From: Neoconidiobolus thromboides FSU 785
Taxonomy: Eukaryota; Entomophthoromycota; Entomophthoromycetes; Entomophthorales; Neoconidiobolaceae
Length of the DNA: 64,000 bases
NCBI GenBank assembly: GCA_025603075.1
Contig: MU626285.1
Coordinates: forward strand, 94,980-158,979
Reading direction: 5' to 3'
The notes under the pieces: generated by a model
Database searches by the model: none
Told to the model about the DNA's origin: nothing
Seen by the model: the letters and a program-made list of their open reading frames with translations, nothing else
Made by a program: the position numbers and the translations under genes
Shown: positions 47,733 through 59,249 of the stretch, in pieces
Position numbering within the stretch: position 1 is the stretch's first letter
Layout: each line of letters starts with the position of its first letter

Positions 47733-49944
47733 ATGCAAAAAAGGTAGAAAACCAAAATAATCCAAAATAGCAAACACTAATTTTTTATTTAAAAAAGATT
47801 ATAAAACAATAAAAAATGTAATTCAAGATTAATCGGCTATATTTACTATAACTAATTCTTCTTCTAGGGCATCATCAGCAATCCAAAGGATCAATCCCAA
47901 TTCCGAAGTAGCCCGTCAAGGTCAAGCTTTGGCTTTAAATATATCTGCTGCTATGGGACTTAAAGAAGTATTAGAATCCAACTTAGGTCCAAAGGGTACA
48001 ATAAAAATGTAATTTAAATAAAAATCAACTCTACTAAAAGTGAGCAATAAATTAATAATCGATTTTGATAGGTTGGTTGACGGTGCTGGTGCTATTAAAA
48101 TTACTAAAGATGGTAAAGTACTTTTAAGTGAAATGGTAATTCAAATTTATTTTTATCTTCTATAATTTAAGCTTATTATTAATATTCAATTCTTTTGCAG
48201 CAAATCCAACATCCAACTGCCGCCATGATTGCACGTGCTGCTACAGCTCAAGATGAGATCACTGGGGATGGTACCACTTCGGTTGTATTATTAGTAGGAG
48301 AACTTTTAAAACAGGCTGAACGATATATATTGGAAGGTTTACATCCAAGAGTAGTAACTGAAGGTTTTGATTTAGCTAAAAAAGAAGCATTAAAAGTAAG
48401 TTATTATTTTTTAAACTAACAATTAAATGGAATTTTTTAAATTAATAAACTATTTTTAGTTTTTAGATGGTTTTCAAGTACAAAAAAGTATTGATAGAGA
48501 AATCTTAATTTCAGTAGCACGTACTGCTTTACGTACTAAAGTCAATGAAACTTTAGCTGATACTTTAACTGAAGCAGTGGTGGATGCAGTGCTTGCTATT
48601 CATCAAGAAAATTTACCTATTGATCTTCATATGGTAGAAATTCAAAAAATGCAACATAAAAGTGCCAAAGAAACAAGATTAGTTCGCGGATTAGTATTAG
48701 ATCATGGTGCTCGTCATCCTGATATGCCTAAAAAAGTTAAAGATGCTTTTGTTCTAACTTTAAATGTATCATTGGAATATGAGAAAACGTAAGTTTTTTT
48801 TTGATAAAATGTTTTTAAGTAATCGACTTATTTTTTTTATAGTGAAGTTAACTCTGGATTCTTTTATAGTTCAGCTGAACAAAGAGAAAAGCTAGTTGAA
48901 TCAGAAAGAAGATTTGTAGATGAAAGATTACGCAAAATTGTGGAATTAAAACATCTTGTTTGTGGAAATAGTAATAAAGGCTTTGTTATTGTTAATCAAA
49001 AGGGTATCGACCCATTGTCTTTGGACATTTTAGCTAAAAATGGTATCTTAGCTCTTCGTAGAGCTAAACGTCGTAATATGGAAAGGTAGTATCAATTTTA
49101 GCCAACCTTTTTTACAATAATTTATTTCTTTATTAGACTTCAATTAGTTTGTGGTGGTACTGCTCAAAATTCAGTTGATGATTTAGAACCTAGTGTCCTT
49201 GGTTATGCTGGTAATATTTATGAACATGTGATTGGTGAAGAAAAATACACTTTTATTGAAGAAGCACAGAATCCAAAATCTGTCACTATTTTAATTACTG
49301 GTAATTATATCAATTTATGATAATAATCTAGAACCATTAATATTTTATTTTAGGTCCAAATGGATATACCATTAATCAAATTAATGATGCTGTAAGAGAT
49401 GGACTTCGTGCAGTTAAAAATGCAGTTGAAGATAAATCGGTTGTTCCAGGAGCTGGTGCTTTTCAAGTAGCTTGTAGTGAACATTTAATTAAATATAAGA
49501 GTGAAGTTAAAGGAAGAGCTAAAATGGGAGTACAAGCTTATGCCGATGCATTATTAACTATTCCAAAAATATTAGCTAGAAATGCTGGCTTTGATGCTCA
49601 AGATACTATTGTTATGTTACAGGTAAATAATTTATCGTTTTAGTATTAAGCATGGATTTTAACAATGGATGAATTTTCTAGGAAGCTCATTCTGAAGGTC
49701 ATGTTGTTGGTATTGACTTAAAGAGTGGTGAAATTTTAGATCCTGTTACTGAAGGTATTTGGGATAATTATAGAGTTATTCGTCATCAATTACATTCTTG
49801 GTAAATTCATTATACTGATTCAATTTAATTTAATCATTCATTTAATTAATTAGTACTGTTATTGCTAATAATTTATTATTATGTGATGAAATACTTCGTG
49901 CAGGTCGTACTTCTCTTAAGACCCCTCAAGTTGGTGAACAATAA
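47733..49944 (+). CDS. CCT6: Chaperonin CCT zeta subunit (CCT6)
   Basis: CCT6 is one of eight subunits of the cytosolic TRiC chaperonin that folds actin and tubulin. About ten exons and 540 residues. Seen: [20 protein letters not shown], the ATP-site [26 protein letters not shown], and the zeta-specific middle [20 protein letters not shown] followed by [15 protein letters not shown] and [10 protein letters not shown]-terminal [11 protein letters not shown] and VWDNY-like IWDNYRV, then [19 protein letters not shown]. The start is tentative: a five-codon first exon (MQKR) followed by a 135-nt intron gives the best frame. It is convergent with the RlmN gene, 120 bp apart. Confidence 0.92.
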
Positions 49945-50063
49945 TCGATAAAAAAATAATTAGAATCTATTTTTTTAATAAAATATAAAAATAAATGGCC
50001 ATAATAATGATGTATAATATACTTTAAATATTTAATCGTCTATTTTTTATTAAGTTATTAATT

Positions 50064-51588
50064 CTATAATTCTATATGTAATTTTTGTTTATCCGATATA
50101 ATGGATTTTAATTGTCCACAGGCTGCCATAATATCTTAGTAATAAAATATTAGTAATGATGTTTACGATTATAGTAATGAATTTACCATCTCCTCTTGAA
50201 AATCGAATAGTTGTTTTCAAATTTTTATTTAACAAAATATTAGCAAAATTACGTATTGTTGATATATCACTACATTCGAATTTGGAGCCAGGCCATGGAT
50301 TAAATGGGCTGTTTAAGTTAATATTAATGTTAATACTAGTTAAAATAAAATTGACAAATAATAACTAACTTACATTAAATTAACATGTGCTGGTAAATTC
50401 GATAATAAACGAACTAATTGATTAGCTTCACTAATAGAGTCATTGACTCCTTTTAACATTACATATCTTTAAATAAGTAATTAATACAACCTAATTAATA
50501 AATAATAAACTTACTCAAAAGTAATTCTCTTATTATTATTGTTTGATAATTTAACATATTCACTACAAGCATTAAATAACTCTTTAATATTATAAGTTTT
50601 ATTAATTGGTACTAACTCATTTCTTAAATCATCATTGACAGCATGTAATGAAATAGCTAGACCCACTTGTAGATCACTAGCTATTTTTGAGATCATTGGT
50701 GTCACTCCAGATGTAGAGATTATTATTTTATGCTTTGGAAAATTCAAACCAGATGTATCCGTTAAGATTTTAACTGCTTTAAAGACATTTCTATAAATTC
50801 TTTTAGTCAAAAAGTCTTTATTTTAAATTATGAAAATTACCTATAATTATATAATGGTTCACCTAAAAATAAAAAGATAACAATTACTAAAAAACAAAGA
50901 TCATCTACAAAACAACTTACCTTGTCCCATAAAAACGATATTATTAATTTTTCTTTTTTTCAGTTCATTTAATGGAAACTCGTTCATCATTTTAGCTACT
51001 GAAAAATATTGGCCTAAAACTTCACCTGCTGTCAAATTTCTTAACAATTTTTGAGTTCCTGTATGGCAAAATTTACAAGCTAAAGAGCATCCTACTTGAC
51101 TGGATATACATAATGTTTTTCTTTTGTTTTCCGGTATCATCACTGTTTCTATTAAACTTTTTTGGTCAAATGCTAATACTTTTTTGATTGTACCATCGAT
51201 CGAGGTCAATGATTTCTTATTTTTAGATTAGTAAATCATTCTTATTTAGTTAAGCGTATGAATTTACTTTTTCTTCTCCATAATTGATTTCTGTGTTATT
51301 ATCTAATATCTCTCTAAAGTTCTGGGATAAATTACTCATTAAAGATATATCTTGTTTTCCTAAATTCCATTTAAATACCAAAATAAAAACTTTTAAATTA
51401 ATTATTATACCTTTAACATAAATCCAATGCCATAGCTGTTCAATTTGATACTTTTTTAAATTGGGATAAAATTGATTGATACTACCTAACAACTCTCCTT
51501 TAGTTAGGCCTAGTAAGTTAAGTTTCTTTATTGTGTTCATTTTGTTTATTGTAAAATAAATAGGATATTTTTTAAAAGTTAGTTTCAA
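50064..51588 (-). CDS. RlmN-like radical-SAM RNA methyltransferase
   Basis: The bacterial enzyme RlmN methylates C2 of an adenine in 23S rRNA and some tRNAs. Here seven introns interrupt a complete homologue of about 390 residues. Seen: N-terminal [14 protein letters not shown] and [13 protein letters not shown]; the iron-sulfur motif [59 protein letters not shown]; and C-terminal [12 protein letters not shown], whose Cys is the methyl-carrying residue. Introns prove it is nuclear, not contamination. The extra N-terminal stretch from 51588 ([16 protein letters not shown]) is basic and could be a mitochondrial presequence; the core start is 51540. Likely target: mitochondrial rRNA or tRNA. Confidence 0.88.
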
Positions 51589-52296
51589 GTTAGATTAGTC
51601 TTATTTTTTTTGCATTTTAAATCTAAGTTTTTTGGCTAATTTCGATATAGTAAGATTTTATATTAAATATTAGAACTTAAAAGCATCAAAAATTTTTAAA
51701 TAGAATATGCGATTGCATGTTGTCAATATCATATATTGTTTGTAACATGAAACACTATCATATAACTATCTAAATTAAAAACAATAGCTTTCTAACTACT
51801 TTAAGTATACCATTGAAATTTGTTCAGAGTGCAGCATCACATCCGATTTATTATGTATCACTGATTCCTTATTAATTTTGAATACACCACGATATTTCGC
51901 AAGATATAAGTCCTTAGTGTTATTATTAATTAATCCTGGATTGACCTGTTGATACTATTTTAAATTGTTTACCAATATCAAATTATAATCAAAGTCAGTG
52001 TACCATAGCAACATATAATACCTGTTTCTAAATAAAATCTATTTTACATTTCTTATATATTTCTTATTAATTTTTCTATAAATAGAACATATTGAAGTAG
52101 TATACTCATTAATTTTCAAACTAAAAGCATTTAATGAATTCTACTCTAATTTTTTATTTTATCTTAAAAGTTAAACCTAAGTTCGTTAGCCCCATTTCTA
52201 TCACTTATATGTACCTCAACAGTCACTTAGTTAACTAAGAGCATTACAAGCGTTAAATTAAAGCCCAGAAATTTTAACATTTAGTTAAAAAAATAA
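51589..52296. other. Intergenic, no gene seen
   Basis: About 700 bp of AT-rich DNA upstream of the RlmN-like gene, without a visible frame. Confidence 0.4.
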
Positions 52297-52596
52297 ATGT
52301 TAGCCGCTACAGCTATACTTTTCTTAGTAATTCAAGTACATGTAGCATTTAATCTATATAGTGAAGTTTATCAGTCATCACTTATTAAAGTGACTGACAA
52401 GAATACTAAAAAAAAATACAAATTATAATTTATTGATGACAATAAAATAATCAAGTATCCACATAATCATTTTACTCCAAAAAATGAAGGTCGATTCCCT
52501 ACCAATTTCTAGATTAGCAAACAATCAATCCTATTGGTGATTCCATGGAAGCAGAAGACCCTTAAGATTGCATTACTTACATGTTGGCATGAATAA
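52297..52596 (+). pseudogene. Dead secreted-protein gene with two in-frame stops
   Basis: From an ATG at 52297 a single frame runs 99 codons to TAA at 52594. The first 19 residues form a good signal peptide (MLAATAILFLVIQVHVAFN). The frame is interrupted by TAA at 52426 and TAG at 52510, yet stays protein-like afterwards, with FIDDNKIIKYPHNHFTP and KQSILLVIPWKQKTLKIALL. Either a pseudogenised secreted protein or, less likely, a gene with undetected introns. No family is recognised. Confidence 0.5.
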
Positions 52597-52828
52597 ACTT
52601 TAGTAATAAGATTTTATATTAAAGTAACGAAATAACAATTAAAATTTCATTTTTAGTATTTCATTTTTGATTTCAACGAATAATTTGCCACCACATAAAA
52701 AATTGAATTAATTAAATTGTCATTCCCATAATCCAATTTGGGATTGAACCGAAATTCATAGCAATCAGATGAAGTGTAATCTTAACCTACGATTCAAATT
52801 TTAGCCTTTTTGAATTACATATCTTAAA

Positions 52829-53698
52829 ATGTCTGCTGTTATCAGAGCCCTTAAAGTATTCAATTAAAACATTGCTTTGTTAAATAAAAACTAACCTATT
52901 CTTTTAGCTTACTCGTGGTTACGCTACCGCTGCCAAAACTGTTCAAGTAAAAAAATCACTATTGCTATTTTTCACAAATTAATTAAATCATAAGGTTCCA
53001 CTTTCCCTCCATGGTATTGAAGGACGTTATGCTACTGCCTTATACACCGCAGCTGTTAAAAACAATACCCTTGACGCTGTTGATAGTGATTTAAGCAAAG
53101 TACAATCTCATTTAGAAAAGAGTGCTCAACTTAAAGTAATTCTTGAAGATCCAACCCTTAAATTTGGTGACAAAAAGAAAGTTATTGAAACTCTCCTTGG
53201 CTCTGTCAAAGCTAATACCACCACTAAAAATTTCTTTGATGTTCTTATTGAAAACTCTCGCCTTAGTGAGTCTGATAAAATCATTACCGCTTTCAAATCC
53301 TTGATCTCCGCCCACCGTGGGGAATTACAAATTACTGTTACTAGTGCTCAAGTAAGAATGTTTAATTTCAACCTTTTTTCAATATTAATTATTGATTTTA
53401 GCCCCTTGAAAACGATGTATTAAAACAACTTAAAGATACTTTGACTAAGAGTAAATTAGCTTCTGGTTCAAAAACCATTTCTATCAAAAACCAAGTAAGA
53501 TTAAATTATATATATATAATAAGATGCTAATATCATTAGGTTAAACCAACTATCCTTGGTGGACTTATAGTTGATTTCGGTGACAAGACTATTGATCTTT
53601 CTGTTTCTTCTAAGATTAACAAGCTTACTAAAGCTTTAACTGGTAATATAATATAACTTTATTTATTTAAATTAACTTTATTTCTAGATGCCATTTAA
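52829..53698 (+). CDS. ATP5: Mitochondrial ATP synthase subunit 5 (OSCP)
   Basis: OSCP links the F1 head to the peripheral stalk of ATP synthase at the inner mitochondrial membrane. Six exons. A mitochondrial presequence ([20 protein letters not shown]) is followed by [40 protein letters not shown], and the C-terminal signature [20 protein letters not shown], ending LTKALTDAI. About 210 residues, normal. Codon usage stands out: many C-ending Ala, Thr, Ile and Leu codons (GCC, ACC, ATC, CTC), consistent with a highly expressed gene in this AT-rich genome. Confidence 0.94.
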
Positions 53699-54108
53699 AC
53701 AGTTTAATTGAATAAATAAATGGATTTATTAAGTAATCGAAAAAGATTAGTAATAATTTGTTAATTAATAATGTTATATTGACTATAGTTTGTGACTTTT
53801 TGTTTAACAAATTTCATAGTAAGATTACTTGATGTAATGTTCTATATATAAAAAAAGCAGTTGTCTTAATATTGTGATTTAAAAGTATTTGAAATTAAGG
53901 ATATTTAATTCAAAAAGTATTTATTTAAATAGAACTGCTTTCGTCATAGAAATCAGAAAGAATATAGTATAGAAAAGTAATAGATTAACTAAAAAAATAC
54001 ACATAAGTCCTACTATAAAAAATTCTGGGTATTAATCATTATTTATAGATATATATTGTTTTAGAATACTAAGGAACACTCACATAACAATTGGCCACTA
54101 ATATTTAT

Positions 54109-55324
54109 TTAAAAAAATCGAACCAAATTTTCCAAAAGGAAAGAAGCCAACTCAAATAATTTACTTGACTTCCCATACCTGTCTTCATTTTCTATACTCC
54201 TGATAGGCGAGATAAGAAAATCGGGTTTAGGGTATAAAAAATAAGCAACAGAATAACTAAAATCATCATTAATATTTACAATAATATAAAAAGCATTCAC
54301 ATACCGATGAGTATCCAGCTTAGACACAGGTGGCAAAACAACCCTATTTTTTGTAGAACAAAGTTTGCCTTCTGTCCAAACAGAAAGTAAATCAGCTATA
54401 TTGGCAATAACATATCCATTTCTGTATGGCATATTAATCCACTTTGAGCTAGTTTTACTTTTTAATACTTGTAATTATTAATGGTTAGTCATTCAGATTG
54501 TGGTACACTTACATTACTTTTCCAAGATAAAGCGGAAGATGGAGAAGACAATTATGGTTTACATGTCATCCTTTAACTAATTTTACCTTTCAGCTCTAGT
54601 AACCCTTTCTAATTCTACATCTTTAGACAAAGGAGGATAATGTAGAGCACGTATAATACTACACGATTTATCTTCAAACTCATGCGCTTTATAAAAGAAG
54701 TGTTTATCTAGATCCAAGGCAAGGGCTATTTCACTTAATACAGCTTGTGAGATTTTGTTACATTTCTATTTGGATATAAGTAATTAGTATAGCGTTAATT
54801 TTAAATTCATACCTTTGTAAAGTCATCTAAAAATGGTCTATTTTTTTCAAATATTTCTGGTAAGCTTTGATTAAAATGGCTAAAATTTGGAGGTAGATTG
54901 AATGCTTCTTTATAGTCAAATTCGTACTCTTCTGATAGTCTAAAAATTAAATATAGCCATTACTTAGATTTATCTAATTTATCTTTCCTGACCTAATTTA
55001 CAATAGCCAAAATTTTCTTCAAGTAAATCACATTCCTTTACTTCTTCTTTTTGAGAGAAATAGCTTTTCATCTATGATTAGTTTAATATAAACTCATTTT
55101 AAATAATATTGAATTACGATCTTGAACATCTTTTTAATTTCGTCATCGGTTATTTTCTCATTTTTAACATAAAAAAACCTTTTTATTACTAATTTCAATA
55201 ATTAAATCAGAATACCAAAAGCTCTTATAGCTTCTAAAATCTTTTGTTTTTTATCTTGATAAACTTCATCTTCTTTACTCAATCCACCATTTGATAAACC
55301 ATTACTTAAATCTAATATAAGCAT
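54109..55324 (-). pseudogene. 2OG-Fe(II) oxygenase (IPNS-like) with inverted exon
   Basis: Isopenicillin-N-synthase-like enzymes use Fe(II) and 2-oxoglutarate. On the minus strand: MLILDLSNGL..., then GFFYVKNEKITDDEIKKMF, ENFGYCKLGQER, EEYEFDYKEAFNLPPNF, and at the C-terminal side SKWINMPYRNGYVIANIADL, LLSVWTEG, HRYSVAYFLYPKPD. The exon with the first iron ligands (HxD) is missing from this strand but present at the right place on the plus strand. The distal iron His is replaced: STKNRVV instead of STxHRVV. One intron (54982-54940) lacks a GT donor. Three independent lesions argue for a pseudogene. Start at 55324. Confidence 0.82.
54489..54572 (+). other. Inverted catalytic exon of the oxygenase
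   Basis: On the plus strand, after an acceptor-like TTAG, the sequence reads HSDCGTLTLLFQDKAEDGED then NYGLHV. This is the 2OG-oxygenase core strand with the HxD iron ligands, which belongs between RAER and SSKWIN of the minus-strand gene. Confidence 0.85.
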
Positions 55325-55489
55325 TTAGTAAATTAAAAATTGAACTTAAATTTCAACATACTTTTTAAAATGTAAATTCAGTTGTTTTAAGTAAAAGAAA
55401 AATGCAATTTTTTGATGTTATATATTTTGGGTTAGTAGTTAAGCTTGAAGGAGCGGAGGATCTGCCCAAATACTACTTTTTGATCTACA

Positions 55490-55594
55490 TATGGGGATGT
55501 ATTTTTGTGATTAAGAACTTTACTAATAAATTTTCCACTCAAATAGCGCTTAAAAAATGGAAAAAATAATGAAATAAAAAAAAACACTCCCATA
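55490..55594 (+). mobile_element. MITE, copy 18
   Basis: TA-flanked full-length copy TGGGGATGTATTTTTGTG to ACACTCCCA; core AAATAGCGCTTAAAAAATGG. Confidence 0.82.
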
Positions 55595-55867
55595 TATTAA
55601 TCATTTGGTCAAATTCTCACTTCACCCTTTCAGACTTACTCACTAACTCAAAAGCATAATAAACGTATTTAAACTAAGTAACCTTTTTTCAAAGAATATC
55701 GCTACCATATAAACACTAGATAGTAACAATATATATTATTTAGCTTATAATATAGTTGAATTTAATCCCAAGGCACAACTTTTCCAATTCCAATTTATTA
55801 TAAAAGGTTAATTAAACAACATCAAGAAAATAAGTGCTGTTTTTTCTATTGAAGAAATCAACTAACA

Positions 55868-55969
55868 TATGAGGATGTATTTTTGTGTTTAAGAATATTA
55901 ACAATTTTTCCGCTCAAATAGTGCTCAAAAGATGAAAAAAGTAATGAAGCCAAAAAAAACACCTCCATA
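55868..55969 (+). mobile_element. MITE, copy 19
   Basis: TA-flanked, TGAGGATGTATTTTTGTG to ACACCTCCA. Confidence 0.8.
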
Positions 55970-56817
55970 TTTTTAAATTTCAAATTACTCACAAAATAGA
56001 ACAAGTAATGAAAAAGAGTACTCCAAATTGTTTTCTAATAGAAAATGAATAAAAGTATAGAACTGTAACATTACATTCTTCAATGTAGCTAGCTCTATGC
56101 AAAAAAAATTACTGCTGCAATCAATGGCTTTAGCATTTTTTATGACCAGAAAATTAAAGTTATTTTGGGGAAACCTAATATTCTATCCAATATATTTTAA
56201 ATTCATTCATGGATTTATGGATTCTAATTCTATAACTAAAGTATATCTAAAAATTACTATAAACAAAAAAGAATAGCAAGATTATTCAAAGTTTATTTAA
56301 GTTATTAATATCACTTTATAATGATAAAAAAATTTATTTCACAATTTTTTCATCACTCACTATTACTTTCATAATTTCATAGAGGCTTCATGAGATAACC
56401 ATATACCTTTGATATAAAGAATAACTACTATACAAATGTCACCAGCAATGTCCCTCATAATTAAGGAATTTAAATAAACTTTTAAAATTACTACATTTAG
56501 TAAACTTTAATTTATAAAAAACATATATTTTGTGATATTTTATTATTATTAATAGCTTTTCATAAAATCCTTGAAAGTATAGCGAGCTCACAAGTGACCA
56601 GTAAAACTAAAACACACAGATAAATAATAAAAGTAAGTAAAAGCTTTTCAATTTGATTATATTGAATTAATTATTTTAATATTAACTTATAGCTGACTAA
56701 ACAACTTTTGATAGTTTGAGGTATTTTGGCTATGCTATCTGATGTAAATATCAATATAGCTTATTCTATAAAACTCTATAAATATATCATAATTTATTTA
56801 TAGTTTTGTTATTCAAT

Positions 56818-57180
56818 GAGAGTATGGCAATTTGTCGATGTGATTAGGCTCTCAAAACTATTGTTACAAAAAAGTAAGTATAATAGTAAAATTGCCAGAA
56901 TAGATGAAAAAAATCCAATAACCCAAATTATAAATTAACCCTTTTAAATAAAGGAGATTTAAAAAAGAACAAAAAGATATCACTAAAATTAGAAAATTTA
57001 TCAAAATTAGAGCATATTATATTAAAACAAAAAAATGAAAGCGTGATAAAGACATCGAAAAAGAAATCAAAGCCCAGCTATTAAACTTAAGCCATCCTCA
57101 AATGGAATTAAAAATTGAATCTCTTGGATCCCAATAAAATGATTAAAATTGAAGCTTAAGCTTCTATAAAAAATTGCAAA
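56818..57180 (+). pseudogene. Frameshifted coding remnant, unidentified
   Basis: A 40-codon frame begins MRVWQFVDVIRLSKLLLQK. Coding character then moves to a second frame with LKLENLSKLEHIILKQKNE and to a third with DIEKEIKAQLLNLSHPQMEL. All are on the plus strand and Lys-rich. Two frameshifts suggest a dead gene or mobile-element relic, convergent with the GATA factor. No family is recognised. Confidence 0.35.
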
Positions 57181-57223
57181 ACAAGTTGAATTCCTTAAAA
57201 AAATACTTAAAAAGTCCCCACTT

Positions 57224-59249
57224 TTAGTTGGTCAAATGAACATTCGAAGTAACCTCAGTGCGGTTTTGCATTCGAAGCGCTTTAAGTTGGCGTGAATACT
57301 TTAGCCCACATGCGTTACATAATCTAAATAAAAATTTAATACTTATCATTTAAAAACCATTATCACTTACGTTTTTTGGCCTCTAGGCCCACGGCGCCAT
57401 TCTGGGGAGCTAGTGGTATGACAAGAAAGACATTGTCGAACAGGACTTGTAAGCAATGGTGATATCAAAACTGGGTCAGCACCATTGTGAATGTGTGCTT
57501 GGTTGGGATTAATATGTGACATTGAATTCTTTTTGGATCCATTTGAACCATCAGTGTACATACTGTGAGGTGATGATAAAGGAGCTTGACTTGATCCTCC
57601 AGATGCCACTAAATGATTAAAGCTCGGCAAAGAGGTTACAGTTGGATTTTCGGGATGAGACATTGATTGTGTCATATAAGATATAGGTGGGAGAGTAGGC
57701 TTTTCTAATGAAGCTTCAGAATTTCTATTGGATTTATTATTATTTCGCCCTTTAAGGGGTAATAAATTCATATTGATGTGCGGCAAAGAGGGCAAGAAGG
57801 AAAATAACTTACTGCTCCCCTTTACACTGGTAGAAGTACTTCTAGGTCTATTACTCTAACAGAAAATTAGATTAATTAAATATAAATGAAAACAATTTAC
57901 ATGATAAATCATAGATTCGTTGGAAACAGATTTTTTGGGAATTAAGTCATCGCTTGAATCTACTGGAAGCAGAGTGGTTGACCTGACACGATGAAGAGTT
58001 TGAGGAGAATCATTTTGATGTAATGTTTGGCCATAGTGTTTACTTACGTTCAAGCTAGTTCGTTGAGGTTGTTGATAAAAACCATTACCATTATTTTGCA
58101 TATCCATTAATACTGGTGCTGACATTTTTTTATGTATCTCATATTCATTATTCTAAATAAAGGGGTTAATAAAGCTGCATCAAATGTTTAACTAATATTA
58201 CCAACTCATGTCCACGAGAAAACGATAGACTGCGAGAATTATTGAGTGAATTTGGTGCGGGTTGTGCTTGATAATTGATAGCAGATACTGTTTGGGAGCA
58301 AGCAATAGCGATATTGCCAATACAATAAATTACTTGCTCAAGACGATCTCCAGTATAATTTTCTACTTGTGAAAGAAATGAAATACGGCGATGCAACTGG
58401 TAAGTTTGAAGAAATTCATTAAACCCTTTGTACAACCTTTCTGAGTCAATGCGATGCAATAACAGATCTAATCCTTCAGTTGGTACAGCTTGGTTTGGAT
58501 TTTGAATTAAATTGGAAAAACTGTTTTTTGGCCAAGCTAAAATAACACGCGGGGTGTAGGTATCATAAATAAGGAAGGACCTAGTTGGAGTAATAGTGTG
58601 ATCCCTATAAGTTGGACTGTTTGGGATAGATTGTCCAGAAAAAGGGTTTAAGGATAAATTGCTTAAATTTGAAAGTTCAAAATTATCTAAACAATGACGG
58701 ACAAATTCAATTTCCTATAAAAATTAGATAAAATAAAAATAAGAAATAAAATCTTTTACTGAATGGTCATAGTTATGGAAGCAATCAACCTTAGAGTTAG
58801 TCATTTTCTTATTTAAAAAATCTTCATCAATATGAAACATTGCCATAGTTACTTGAGAAGTAATAGCCTGTATCATCAATGTGTAGGTAGAGTAAGGAAG
58901 GTTCAAAGCAGCCAAGGAAGATGGTGGACGTTGATATTGATAAGGAGCTGAATCCTGAATAGTTGCAAAGTTATAGGCAGAACATCTGAAATAAAATTAG
59001 AAAATATACAATAGTCACAAAATAAGAGTACCTTATTGCGGCACCATTAAAGCTAGAAGAAACCTTAAATACGTTGAGATCCTTCCTCATCCTTGGCACT
59101 TCAGTTGGCAATACTATACCATATAACTGAGATCCAATAAAATTTACACCTAAAACTGGTTCTAGCCTTCGTACATTATTTGATATATAAATGAAGCTGA
59201 AATCTTCGGAAGATAGCAAAGCCCAAAAGCAAGAATGCGTTGCAGTCAT
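57224..59249 (-). CDS. PAS-GATA transcription factor, white-collar-like
   Basis: Seven exons, about 580 residues. The N terminus (THSCFWALLSSEDFSFIYIS) is a PAS-type fold, continuing with RRLEPVLGVNFIGSQLYGIV and HPxEV-like LPTEVPRMRKDL. A long Ser/Asn/Pro-rich middle region follows. The C-terminal GATA finger reads CLSCHTTSSPEWRRGPRG, with CNAC completing C-X2-C-X18-C-X2-C, then a basic tail GLKYSRQLKALRM. The last exon carries CNACG after an intron splitting the finger. WC-type proteins of this design mediate light or developmental responses in fungi. There is no LOV flavin motif (GRNCRFLQ), so direct photosensing is not supported; it may be a WC-2-like partner or a related GATA regulator. 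Confidence 0.85.

Noticed and set aside
52715-52800. tRNA-like stretch on the minus strand with GGTTCAATCCC resembling a T loop
   Set aside because: The T stem has a mismatch, and no seven-base anticodon loop or convincing acceptor stem could be drawn. Probably chance.
1437-57180. Reassignment of TAA/TAG/TGA to sense codons, suggested by several protein-like frames with in-frame stops
   Set aside because: All well-identified genes end in these stops and never use them internally, so the interrupted frames are better explained as pseudogenes.
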